Virus record (IMG/VR): IMGVR_UViG_3300030060_004225
Span: 1 to 31,446 of that record
DNA from: a virus
Direction: 5' to 3' (one strand)
Length of the DNA: 31,446 nucleotides
Under the pieces are notes generated by a model. That model was not told the origin of the DNA and searched no databases. It saw nothing but the letters and a program-made list of their open reading frames with translations. Shown here piece after piece: positions 15,345 to 22,811 of the stretch (position 1 is its first letter; every line of letters starts with the position of its first letter). A program made the position numbers and the translations under genes.

Positions 15345-17007
15345 ATTTTTTAACTTCGGAATTGATATTGGTTTTAAGACAGGTGAGTTTCATATAACTT
15401 GCCCTAAATGTTCACACAAAAGAAAAAAGAAAACAGAAAAATGTTTGTCAATAAACGAACCAAAAGGTTTATTTAATTGCCATCATTGTGGTTGGAGTGG
15501 TAATGTAAATCTTCAACAAAAAAAAGAATATGTAAGACCACTTGAAATAAAAGCAGATCTGTCTGAAAAAACATTAAAATGGTTTGCAAAAAGAGGTATA
15601 TCTGAAACCACAATAGTAAATTGGAAAATTAGTGAATCAGTTGAGTATTTTCCACAAGTTAAAAAGGAAAGGATTGCTATAAATTTTAATTACTATCGTG
15701 AGGGTAATCTTATAAATGTAAAATATCGTGATGGTCAAAAGAACTTTAAATTATTTAAAGATGCTGAACTTATCTTTTATGGTCTTGATAATATAAAAGA
15801 GATGGACAAGATTTACATTGTAGAGGGTGAAATAGATGCTTTATCACTACATGAAGCAGGTCTTTATAGTGTTTGTTCAGTACCTAATGGTGCATCAAAG
15901 GGTTCACAACGATTAGAGTATCTTGACAACTGTTGGGAATACTTTGTTGATAAAAAAGAGATTGTACTTTGCACAGATAACGACCAGGCAGGTTTATCTT
16001 TGAGGAATGAACTTGCAAGAAGATTTGGTCAGGGTAGATGTAAATATGTAGAATTTGGCGATTATAAAGATGCAAACGACATATTAGTTAGCAAAGGTGC
16101 AAGTGAACTTAGAGAGGTCGTAAATCAAGCTAAAAACTTTCCAATAGAGGGTGTATTAAATATTAACGATATTTGGGATAGTGTTCTTAACTACAACGAA
16201 AATGGAATCAAGAATTATAGTGTGCGACTTGGCGACAGTAATAGATATTTTAACATTAGTTTCGGACAATGGACTATTGTTACAGGAATACCCAATAGTG
16301 GCAAGTCAGATGTCTGCGACCAAATATGTACTAATCTTGCATTATCCGAAAATTTTAGAATAGCAATTTTCTCACCTGAAAGTTTTCCATACGAAGCCCA
16401 TATAAAACGACTTGCAAATAAGATAAATGAAAAAGAATGTAATACAGAAGATCTTAATAAGACAAAAGATTTTATAGAGGAACACTTTTACTTTGTAAAA
16501 ATAGATTTAGAGAATCTTACACTCAAAGGTATATTAGATGCTTTTAGGCAACTTGTTTTCCAAAAAGGTGTCAATGTTTGTGTCATAGATCCATATAATA
16601 TGTTAGATCATTCTGCTCAAAAAGATTTTACTTATGTAGGCAAATTGCTTTCAGAAATTACACAGTTCTGCCAACAAACAAACACACACTTATTTTTAGT
16701 AGCACACCCAAGAAAAATGGAAAGTGTTGAGGGTAAATATAGAGTACCTAACCCCTATGATATTTCCCAGTCAAGCGACTTCTTTAACAAAGCATATAAC
16801 TGTATAACAGTTTATCGTAATCTTGGACAAAAAACTATATATGGAAGTGATAGTGTGCAGATATATGTGCAAAAAGTAAAGACAAAAGAGAATGGTATTC
16901 AAGGCGATTTTATGATTGCACCTGATTTTAAAAATGGTGGTGTATATAAAGCAGTTGATAAAGACAAACAAAGGTTTGAGGTAATCAGAGATAATATACC
17001 TTTTTAG
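15334..17007 (+). CDS. Bifunctional primase-helicase (T7 gp4/Twinkle-like)
   Basis: This 557-residue protein has a zinc-binding primase N-terminus (Cys23, Cys26, Cys49, Cys52), a Toprim domain (VEGEIDAL with Glu164, then TDNDQAG with Asp215/Asp217) and a RecA-type helicase core. The helicase core shows Walker A GIPNSGKS at 318-325 and Walker B VCVIDP with Asp419, plus the LFLVAHPRK segment and a KTKENG finger near the C-terminus. It should unwind DNA and lay primers at the phage fork. No phage DNA polymerase is encoded, so the host polymerase is presumably recruited. It ends just before a -7 element. Confidence 0.92.
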   Translation: MKDKFFNFGIDIGFKTGEFHITCPKCSHKRKKKTEKCLSINEPKGLFNCHHCGWSGNVNLQQKKEYVRPLEIKADLSEKTLKWFAKRGISETTIVNWKISESVEYFPQVKKERIAINFNYYREGNLINVKYRDGQKNFKLFKDAELIFYGLDNIKEMDKIYIVEGEIDALSLHEAGLYSVCSVPNGASKGSQRLEYLDNCWEYFVDKKEIVLCTDNDQAGLSLRNELARRFGQGRCKYVEFGDYKDANDILVSKGASELREVVNQAKNFPIEGVLNINDIWDSVLNYNENGIKNYSVRLGDSNRYFNISFGQWTIVTGIPNSGKSDVCDQICTNLALSENFRIAIFSPESFPYEAHIKRLANKINEKECNTEDLNKTKDFIEEHFYFVKIDLENLTLKGILDAFRQLVFQKGVNVCVIDPYNMLDHSAQKDFTYVGKLLSEITQFCQQTNTHLFLVAHPRKMESVEGKYRVPNPYDISQSSDFFNKAYNCITVYRNLGQKTIYGSDSVQIYVQKVKTKENGIQGDFMIAPDFKNGGVYKAVDKDKQRFEVIRDNIPF

Positions 17008-17015
17008 TAACTTTG
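17008..17015 (+). promoter_or_regulatory. -7 element TAACTTTG, 4 nt before ATG 17020
   Basis: The element starts right after the primase-helicase stop and is followed by TTTA then ATG, the same spacing seen at seven other genes. No -33 element is seen at 17-23 nt. Confidence 0.6.
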
Positions 17016-17019
17016 TTTA

Positions 17020-17187
17020 ATGTTTGATATTGACATAGCAGTTATGAGGGGTTTTGGTATAGGTTTTAACTATACAAATGAAGATATTGAGGGTGTAGAA
17101 ACCATAGCTGATGATCTAAGACATACAATCCAGGTAATCTTTTTCTTTGTAATAATTAACATAAATTACTATACTCCAGTAGAATAA
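17020..17187 (+). CDS. Small protein with hydrophobic C-terminal segment, 55 aa
   Basis: The frame MFDIDIAVMRGFGIGFNYTN... has 55 residues. Its existence is supported by the -7 element exactly 4 nt before the ATG. The N-terminal part is acidic, and residues about 38-50 (QVIFFFVIININ) are hydrophobic enough to associate with the membrane. Function is not recognised; similarly sized proteins with a GxGFNY stretch occur in phage early regions. Confidence 0.6.
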   Translation: MFDIDIAVMRGFGIGFNYTNEDIEGVETIADDLRHTIQVIFFFVIININYYTPVE

Positions 17188-17313
17188 GATTAAAATTTTT
17201 CTCATTGATTATCAATTAGTTAGCAATTATTTACATAAAATATTTTTTTATATGTAAAATATTCTTTATATTGCAGTATATTTAAAAACTAATAATAACT
17301 AAAATTAATTAAA
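17188..17313. other. A+T-rich intergenic control region with several palindromes
   Basis: This 126-bp gap is the most A+T-rich non-coding stretch near the replication genes. It holds a perfect palindrome ATTGAT-T-ATCAAT (17204-17216). A match to the enterobacterial IHF consensus WATCAANNNNTTR (17210-17222) overlaps it. Inverted arms TTTACATA/TATGTAAA follow (17230-17237 and 17251-17258), and then the second copy of the 26-nt element. An A-rich leader precedes the gene at 17314. It may be a regulatory region, a replication origin, or both; nothing in it decides between these. Confidence 0.5.
17238..17263. repeat. 26-nt repeated element with inverted arms, copy 2 (candidate operator)
   Basis: These bases are identical to 11222-11247, with arms AATATTTT / AAAATATT. 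Here the element is followed by TTATATTG at the position where copy 1 has TAACTTTG, a degenerate -7 element, and the gene at 17314 starts about 50 bp further on. Confidence 0.6.
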
Positions 17314-17634
17314 ATGAAAACAATAAAAGTTACTAAATTACAAAAACAAGTACTTGAAGCATTAGCAGATAGAATGTATGCTGAAGCAGGATTTTCTGAC
17401 ACTACATTTAACGATTTAAGAGAGGCTACAGGTCTTACAAAATCAACTTTAACTGGTGTCATTGTATCTCTACAAAATGCAGATTATATGTACACAGATG
17501 AGGAATATGTTACGAGTGATGATGACATTATAATGTATCTTGATGGTGTAATGTTTGGATTAGTTCCTAATTGGGTAGAAGAATGTAAAAATTCTCCTGG
17601 TGCTTTCCCCTTAGTACAATTAGAAGTAAAATAA
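17314..17634 (+). CDS. Winged-helix transcription regulator-like protein
   Basis: This 106-residue protein has an N-terminal winged-helix domain: KLQKQVLEALADRMYAEAGF, FNDLREATGLTKSTLTGVIVSLQNADYMYTDE, where TGLTKSTLTGVIVSL is the helix-turn-helix and the following YMYTDEEYV the wing. The acidic C-terminus (SDDDIIMYLDGVMFGLVPNWVEEC) may mediate dimerisation or partner binding. It lies directly behind the second copy of the 26-nt element, the arrangement expected for an autoregulated regulator. It is followed by a hairpin terminator, so it is probably a one-gene transcript. The binding target is inferred. Confidence 0.7.
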   Translation: MKTIKVTKLQKQVLEALADRMYAEAGFSDTTFNDLREATGLTKSTLTGVIVSLQNADYMYTDEEYVTSDDDIIMYLDGVMFGLVPNWVEECKNSPGAFPLVQLEVK

Positions 17635-17647
17635 ATAAAACAATCAA

Positions 17648-17670
17648 GGGGGTGAAAATCACCCCCATTT
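17648..17670 (+). terminator. Hairpin terminator after the winged-helix gene
   Basis: A perfect 8-bp stem GGGGGTGA / TCACCCCC (17648-17655, 17659-17666) has a 3-base loop. The following ATTT is a weak T-tract, so termination may be partial. Confidence 0.7.
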
Positions 17671-17687
17671 AACTAAAATTAAAAAAG

Positions 17688-18023
17688 ATGAGTATTGAAA
17701 AATTATTAAATGAAATAAATAAAATTAAAAATAACGAACCTATAGATGTTAATACATTTGAGGAACTAACATTCAAAACTGGAATGTTAGGAGAAAAAAG
17801 ATCTAAATATACTTTCAACAATGGACTAACATTATCAGTAGTGGGTGGTGATGGTTTCTATGGAGATGGTATAGAAGATTTTGAGATTGCTATATTAGAT
17901 AGCTTTGATGAACTTATGTCATTGAATATATTTTCTGATGAATATGGTAATGTTTTAGGTTGGCAAACTAAAGAAGATATTACTAAATGGATTCAAAGAA
18001 TAAAACAATATAGTGTCCATTAA
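17688..18023 (+). CDS. Small acidic phage protein of unknown function, 111 aa
   Basis: This protein has a beta-rich core YTFNNGLTLSVVGGDGFYGDGIEDFEIAIL and a C-terminal NVLGWQTKEDITKWIQRIK. The combination of an NG-LSVVxGxxxYG stretch with a C-terminal GW-T-EDI helix recurs in small early proteins of many phages, without known function. It lies between a hairpin terminator and the intergenic region before the terminase genes. The net charge is negative; there is no signal peptide or membrane segment. Confidence 0.7.
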   Translation: MSIEKLLNEINKIKNNEPIDVNTFEELTFKTGMLGEKRSKYTFNNGLTLSVVGGDGFYGDGIEDFEIAILDSFDELMSLNIFSDEYGNVLGWQTKEDITKWIQRIKQYSVH

Positions 18024-18080
18024 AACCACTTTCCGACATAAACTGTGAAAGATAATAGGAAGTTATGAAACCTGGTTTTT
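18022..18080. other. Possible structured region upstream of terminase (candidate pac/cos or leader RNA)
   Basis: Nested complementary blocks AAAACC/GGTTTT (18022-18027, 18074-18079) and ACTTTCC/GGAAGT (18028-18034, 18058-18063, with one bulge) could form an extended stem. An alternative inner pairing CTTTC/GAAAG exists. Its position just upstream of the terminase small subunit is where packaging recognition sites often lie. Evidence is structural only. Confidence 0.3.
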
Positions 18081-18108
18081 ACCCTACTTGAAAAAGTGGG
18101 GTTTTTTT
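18081..18108 (+). terminator. Intrinsic terminator before the packaging operon
   Basis: The stem ACCCTACTT / AAGTGGGGT (one T-G wobble; 18081-18089, 18094-18102) with loop GAAA is followed by seven T. It separates early from late transcription. A TTG-initiated reading of the downstream gene would start inside this stem. Confidence 0.88.
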
Positions 18109-18111
18109 ATG

Positions 18112-18119
18112 TATTTTTG
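18112..18119 (+). promoter_or_regulatory. -7 element TATTTTTG, 4 nt before the terminase small subunit GTG
   Basis: The element directly follows the terminator T-run. A TTG at 18088-18090 lies 21 nt upstream, within the accepted spacing. The GTG at 18124 follows after TAAA, the recurrent 4-nt spacing. Confidence 0.65.
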
Positions 18120-18123
18120 TAAA

Positions 18124-18567
18124 GTGAAAAGCAACAAAAAACAACACACTAAAAAAGCAATACTTACTGCTCTTGAAAAATCTCTTGGAGTTGTAACAAC
18201 TGCTTGTAGGCAAGTGGGTATAAATAGAACTACTTATTACAAGTATCTAAAAGAAGATAAGGAGTTTGCAAAGCAAGTAAAAGATATTGAGAACATAGCA
18301 CTTGATTTTGCTGAATCACAACTGCACAAACAAATAAGTGAGGGCAATACTACTGCTACAATATTTCTTTTAAAGACAAAAGGTAAATCTCGTGGTTATG
18401 TAGAGAGAAGCGAGATAGTGCATGACAATCAAATTAAATCTACAATCATAGAATGGACACCACCAAGACAGTTGAACAAAAATGTAACAGACAATTCTAC
18501 GACCTCATCAAATCAAACAAAAGATTCAAAGTCCATCAAGGTGGAACAAGATCAGGAAAAACAGTAG
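18124..18567 (+). CDS. terS: Terminase small subunit
   Basis: The protein is 147 residues if started at GTG 18124. An upstream TTG at 18088 is rejected because it lies in a terminator hairpin and ahead of the promoter. The N-terminal half has an HTH: KKAILTALEKSLGVVTTACRQVGINRTTYYKYLKED, the DNA-recognition domain of small terminases. A helical oligomerisation region follows (KQVKDIENIALDFAESQLHKQI), then TATIFLLKTKGKSRGY, a well-known TerS ending motif. It binds the phage packaging site and presents DNA to the large subunit. The 3' end overlaps the large subunit gene by 115 bp, which is unusually long. Confidence 0.88.
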   Translation: MKSNKKQHTKKAILTALEKSLGVVTTACRQVGINRTTYYKYLKEDKEFAKQVKDIENIALDFAESQLHKQISEGNTTATIFLLKTKGKSRGYVERSEIVHDNQIKSTIIEWTPPRQLNKNVTDNSTTSSNQTKDSKSIKVEQDQEKQ

Positions 18568-19637
18568 CAGTTTGTCAATACCTTGTATATCTTATAACAA
18601 CTTCTGATAAACCTTTAACTATATCAGTAGTTAGAAAAACACTTCCTGCACTCAAAGGATCTGTGCTTCGTGATATAATGAATATTCTTCAAGAAACTGG
18701 TATATACTATTTAGGAGTGCATAACAAAGCAGAAAACACTTTTAAATACAATAATCATCTTATTGAATTTCTTTCAGTAGATGAACCCCAAAAGATTCGT
18801 GGCCGTAAAAGAAATATAGCTTTCTTAAATGAGGGAAACGAATTAAACATAGAAGATTTTAGACAAATCAATATGAGAACAACAGATATGTTAATACTTG
18901 ACTTTAACCCATCAGATCCTGTGCATTGGATTTATAGCGACTTAATACCAAGAGATGACTGCGATACCTGGATTACAACTTATAGAGATAATAACTTTTT
19001 ATCAGCAGAACTTGTAAATGAAATAGAGAGAATGAAAGAAAGAGATCCTGATTATTGGAGAGTATATGGTGAGGGATTACAAGCAATATTTAGTGCAAGA
19101 CAAGTATTTAACAACTGGCACTTTATTGACTATAAAGATTTTCCAAAGTTTGATTTAGAAGTAGAGGGTGTAATTGGTATTGATTATGGATATTCTAACG
19201 ACCCTACTGCTATTGTTTTAACATTTAGACAAAACGATAAACTTTATTTACATGAATTACTCTATCGTAAGGGCATGACAAATTCGGATATTGTAGATTT
19301 TTTAAAAGCTGGTGGTTATGGTGAAGTAATATATTATGCAGATTCAGCAGAACCTAAATCAATAGAGGAGATGCGAAGATTAGGTTTGTATATCAAACCT
19401 GCAATAAAAGGTCAAGGTAGCATCAATGCAGGAATATCACTTCTTAAAGAGTATGATATATTTGTAAGCAAAGAATCTCAAAATATTACAAGAGAATATC
19501 ATAATTATTACTGGCAAGAATTAAAAGATGGAACCATAATAAATAAGCCACAAGACAAAGAGAATCATGCTATGGATTCTATAAGATATGCTACATATTC
19601 CAGGTTTGGAAAGAGGGAAAACTTTTTTGTAATTTAA
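18453..19637 (+). CDS. terL: Terminase large subunit
   Basis: This 394-residue protein has the packaging ATPase Walker A GGTRSGKT at residues 30-37, Walker B AFLNEGNE at about 122-129 and a coupling segment MLILDFNPSDPVHW. The RNase-H-like nuclease domain contributes Asp244 (GIDYGYSNDPT), Asp297 (YADSAEP) and Asp375 (HAMDSIRYA). This is the PBSX/Terminase_3 pattern. Walker A falls inside the 115-bp overlap with the small-subunit gene, so the start must lie upstream of it; ATG 18453 is the only good choice. The enzyme cuts concatemers and pumps DNA through the portal. Confidence 0.95.
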   Translation: MDTTKTVEQKCNRQFYDLIKSNKRFKVHQGGTRSGKTVAVCQYLVYLITTSDKPLTISVVRKTLPALKGSVLRDIMNILQETGIYYLGVHNKAENTFKYNNHLIEFLSVDEPQKIRGRKRNIAFLNEGNELNIEDFRQINMRTTDMLILDFNPSDPVHWIYSDLIPRDDCDTWITTYRDNNFLSAELVNEIERMKERDPDYWRVYGEGLQAIFSARQVFNNWHFIDYKDFPKFDLEVEGVIGIDYGYSNDPTAIVLTFRQNDKLYLHELLYRKGMTNSDIVDFLKAGGYGEVIYYADSAEPKSIEEMRRLGLYIKPAIKGQGSINAGISLLKEYDIFVSKESQNITREYHNYYWQELKDGTIINKPQDKENHAMDSIRYATYSRFGKRENFFVI

Positions 19638-19641
19638 TTGT

Positions 19642-19649
19642 TATTTTTG
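19642..19649 (+). promoter_or_regulatory. -7 element TATTTTTG before the portal gene, 18-nt leader
   Basis: An exact TAnnTTTG match lies 18 nt before ATG 19668, between terL and portal. No -33 TTG occurs at standard spacing. Confidence 0.5.
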
Positions 19650-19667
19650 TAAGATAAAAGAGATCTA

Positions 19668-21905
19668 ATGGCATCAATATTTACAAGATTTAGAAACTTG
19701 GTTTCTAAGAACTTTCAACAAACAAGTCAAGAGTTTAATAGAGCAATCTACAATTATTTAGGTAACAGTATAATTTGGAATCCTGAAAACGACAACACCT
19801 ACATAGAAAAAGGTTATCAATACAACACAACTGTATATTCTATTGTAAACCTAATTGCAAAAACTGCTGCGACAATACCACTACAAGTTTATGAGATAAA
19901 AAATGAGAATGAGTTAAAAAGATATAAGTCAATGACAAGTGGTATTGCAAATGGTGCTGCACTACATAAAGCAGAAGTCATTAGAAAACATGCTTTAGAA
20001 GAAGTAACAGATACAGATTTGCACCAATTACTTTCAAGACCTAATCCTGCACAATCATACAATTCATGGATTCAAGAGGTTATAGCTTTTGGTAAACTAA
20101 CTGGTAATCGTTATATCTATGGACTAAAACCTGATACTGGTGCAAACCAAGGTAAGTACCAGGAACTTTATGTATTGCCAAGTCAAAAGGTAGAAATAAA
20201 TAGTGGTGGAATTTTTGAACCAGTAAAATCTTACTCATTAGAGTACAATGGTCAATATAAGATGGAAGCTGAAGATATATGCCATATAAAAGATTTTAAC
20301 CCATATTATGATGGTACTGGTTCACACCTGTATGGAATGTCGCCATTAAAAGCAGGTCTAAGATCATTAGACACAAACAATGAAGCAGTAACAACAGGTG
20401 CAAAATATTTACAGAATCAAACTGCGAGAGGTGTGCTTATGTCAGATGAGGGCGATTTAAATGAAGTTCAAGCACAACAATTAAAAGAAAAATTTAGACA
20501 AAATTATTCAGGAAGCAGAAATGCAGGTGATATTGTTATAACACCTAAAAAACTGTCTTGGATAAACTTTGGAATGTCTGCAAGTGATTTATCTCTTATT
20601 GAGCAGTACAATGCAAGTATCAAAGATCTTTGTAATATTTATTCTGTACCTGCAGTTTTACTTAACAATACAGAATCTTCTACATATAATAATGTTATAG
20701 AAGCAAAAAAGAGTTTGTATCAAAATGCAATTATACCTGAACTTAACAAAATCAAAGATGAACTGAATAGGTGGCTTGTACCTGGTTATGGTGAAAAGTT
20801 ATATATAGATTTTGATTACACAAGTATTTCTGAAATGCAAGAGGAGATGGACAAAGTTGTAAATCAAATGAGTCAATCTTGGTGGCTAACACCTAATGAG
20901 AAAAGACAAGCTATGAGTTATGGTGTTGAAGCAGATAACGAAAAGTTAAATGATTACTATATTCCAATGAATCTTGTGCCACTTGGAGAAGAAACGATTG
21001 AAGAAGATTTTAAGAGTGTTAAGATTGACTACAATGAACTTCTTGATGTAAAGCGACAAGTTAGGAGAGATGTTTATACTACTGCATCTGAAGCAAGAGC
21101 AAGAGCCGAACAAATAGGTTGTAGTGGTATTCATTCTCACGATGCTGATGGACAAACAATTTATATGCCATGTTCTTCCCATGATGATTATATGGACATA
21201 GTTGGTTCAGATGTTAAGTATTATCATGATGAAGATGAAGAAGATGACAAAGAATATATTGATAAACCTGTAAAACCAGGAAGTGCAGTAGAAACAGGAT
21301 TAAGAAACAAAGTCAAAGACCATAACGAGAAAGTTGGTAATGACAGAACTAAGAGAACAACTTATAGAACTTTACAAACAGTATTTAATCGTGGTGTAGG
21401 TGCTTATAGAACAAATCCACAAAGCGTTAGACCGAGTGTAAGAAGTGAAGATCAATGGGCTTATGCAAGAGTAAATTCTTTTTTATATGTTCTTAGAAAT
21501 GGTAAATTTAGAAGTGGTAAGCATGATACAGATTTACTGCCAAGTGGACACCCAATGTCAAGTAAGAAATCTCTAAAACAAGAAAGCTATAAAGATTATC
21601 CACAAGGTGCTACAAACAATGCAAAAAGAATGTTAGGTTGGATTGATAAATATGGCCGTGATGTAGTAAGAGGTGGCACAGAGGTTGGTCTTGCAAGAGC
21701 AAATCAACTTGCAAAGAGGGAACCAATATCTCTTGATACTGTAAAGAGAATCAATAGTTTTTTAGCAAGACATGAAGATAATGCTAAAATTGCAGACCAG
21801 TATAGAGATGAACCTTGGAAAGATAAAGGTTATGTAGCTTATAATATGTGGGGTGGCAAAGCTATGGTTTCTTGGGCAAAAAGGATTTCTCAAAATGCTG
21901 ACTAA
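19668..21905 (+). CDS. Portal protein with three appended C-terminal domains
   Basis: This 745-residue protein carries an HK97-type portal in its first 430 or so residues (VYSIVNLIAKTAATIPLQVYE; HQLLSRPNPAQSYNSWIQEV; DICHIKDFNPYYDGTGSHLYGMSPL; SSTYNNVIEAKKSLYQNAI). Typical members stop there. Then follow a Cys/His-rich segment at about 484-515 (GCSGIHSHDADG...YMPCSSHDDY), a second at about 544-640 resembling DUF5824 of marine phages (KDHNEKVGNDRTKRTTYRT...RVNSFLYVLRNGKFRSGKHDTDLLPSGHP), and a third at about 645-745 (RGGTEVGLARANQLAKRE...INSFLARHED...YNMWGGKAMVSWAKR). These modules occur attached to varied virion proteins. The gene overlaps the next by 11 bp. Confidence 0.88.
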   Translation: MASIFTRFRNLVSKNFQQTSQEFNRAIYNYLGNSIIWNPENDNTYIEKGYQYNTTVYSIVNLIAKTAATIPLQVYEIKNENELKRYKSMTSGIANGAALHKAEVIRKHALEEVTDTDLHQLLSRPNPAQSYNSWIQEVIAFGKLTGNRYIYGLKPDTGANQGKYQELYVLPSQKVEINSGGIFEPVKSYSLEYNGQYKMEAEDICHIKDFNPYYDGTGSHLYGMSPLKAGLRSLDTNNEAVTTGAKYLQNQTARGVLMSDEGDLNEVQAQQLKEKFRQNYSGSRNAGDIVITPKKLSWINFGMSASDLSLIEQYNASIKDLCNIYSVPAVLLNNTESSTYNNVIEAKKSLYQNAIIPELNKIKDELNRWLVPGYGEKLYIDFDYTSISEMQEEMDKVVNQMSQSWWLTPNEKRQAMSYGVEADNEKLNDYYIPMNLVPLGEETIEEDFKSVKIDYNELLDVKRQVRRDVYTTASEARARAEQIGCSGIHSHDADGQTIYMPCSSHDDYMDIVGSDVKYYHDEDEEDDKEYIDKPVKPGSAVETGLRNKVKDHNEKVGNDRTKRTTYRTLQTVFNRGVGAYRTNPQSVRPSVRSEDQWAYARVNSFLYVLRNGKFRSGKHDTDLLPSGHPMSSKKSLKQESYKDYPQGATNNAKRMLGWIDKYGRDVVRGGTEVGLARANQLAKREPISLDTVKRINSFLARHEDNAKIADQYRDEPWKDKGYVAYNMWGGKAMVSWAKRISQNAD

Positions 21906-22788
21906 AAAATTCAAAAGAGATTATCATAAAGATTGGCTAAAACAATTAGATATTGTTGAAGCAAAACAAGATGTTAAATGGTCAAGATATTTCAAAAGTC
22001 AAAGCCAGGAAATAATAGATGAGTTTATTTCTTCAAACAAACAAATACCTAATCTGCAATTTAAATTTAAAGAATCTGACATAACAAATCTATATGTAGA
22101 ACTATATCAAGAGATTGGTAACAGAATGGCTAAATGGTACGCAGGTAATTTTGATAAGTATATAAAAAAAGATATAAGTAACGACTACCAAGAAATATGG
22201 AATGCAAAGTTTGCATATATAGGAAATCAAGTAGCAGGTGAAAGAGTAGTAAGTGTAGCAACAAATAGAAGAAAAGAGTTTCAAAGAACATTAAAAAGAT
22301 TTATGCAAGATCCTAATTTTCAATCTATGAATGAAGCACAAGCAGGAAGAATACTTAGAAAAAAATTTAACGATATGTCTGTAAACAATGCAAAGAGAAT
22401 AGTTAGAACAGAAAGTGTCAATGCTGCTAACTATGCAACTAATCAAAGTGCAGTAGATGTATTTGGTCAAGAAAACTTACAAAAAGAGTGGATTGCAACT
22501 TTAGATAATAGAGTAAGAATAGATCATATAGAAGCAAATGGACAAATTGTTGATATGGACAAAAACTTTTTAGTTGGTGGTGAAGAATTGGCATATCCTG
22601 GAGATAGTAGAGGATCTGCTGCTAATGTAATTAATTGTAGATGTACTAATGCACCTTTTCCAAAAGAACTTGATAATGATTATAGTTCAGGTGGTGTTAT
22701 AGAAGATGTCATTACAGTAGCACAAACAGTAGCGACAGTAGCTGCAATAGAAGAAATATTAGATGATAATACAGAAGAAAATAATTAG
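21895..22788 (+). CDS. Minor head protein, MuF/SPP1 gp7-like
   Basis: The protein is 297 residues from ATG 21895, overlapping the portal stop; an upstream ATG at 21853 would overlap the portal gene by 53 bp and is less likely. The MuF domain lies in the C-terminal half: AKRIVRTESVNAANYATNQSAV, EWIATLDNRVRIDHIEANGQIVDMDKNF and AYPGDSRGSAANVINCRC, a pattern that includes the Arg-Thr-Glu and Asn-Cys-Arg-Cys signatures. MuF proteins attach to the portal and enter the head, sometimes ejected with DNA. No toxin domain is fused; the C-terminal tail is short and acidic. Confidence 0.9.
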   Translation: MLTKKFKRDYHKDWLKQLDIVEAKQDVKWSRYFKSQSQEIIDEFISSNKQIPNLQFKFKESDITNLYVELYQEIGNRMAKWYAGNFDKYIKKDISNDYQEIWNAKFAYIGNQVAGERVVSVATNRRKEFQRTLKRFMQDPNFQSMNEAQAGRILRKKFNDMSVNNAKRIVRTESVNAANYATNQSAVDVFGQENLQKEWIATLDNRVRIDHIEANGQIVDMDKNFLVGGEELAYPGDSRGSAANVINCRCTNAPFPKELDNDYSSGGVIEDVITVAQTVATVAAIEEILDDNTEENN

Positions 22789-22799
22789 TATAAAATTAA

Positions 22800-22807
22800 T
22801 AACTTTG
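22800..22807 (+). promoter_or_regulatory. -7 element TAACTTTG, 4 nt before the prohead protease ATG
   Basis: TAACTTTG is followed by CATT and then ATG 22812. No -33 TTG is found at 17-23 nt. A leaderless mRNA is predicted. Confidence 0.6.
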
Positions 22808-22811
22808 CATT

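Noticed and set aside
18088-18567. Longer terminase small subunit from TTG 18088
   Set aside because: The TTG lies in the stem of a strong terminator and upstream of the -7 element at 18112, so it would not be on the mRNA. GTG 18124 has the recurrent 4-nt spacing.
21853-22788. Longer MuF protein from ATG 21853
   Set aside because: It would overlap the portal by 53 bp; ATG 21895 gives a normal short overlap and starts with a charged, family-like sequence.
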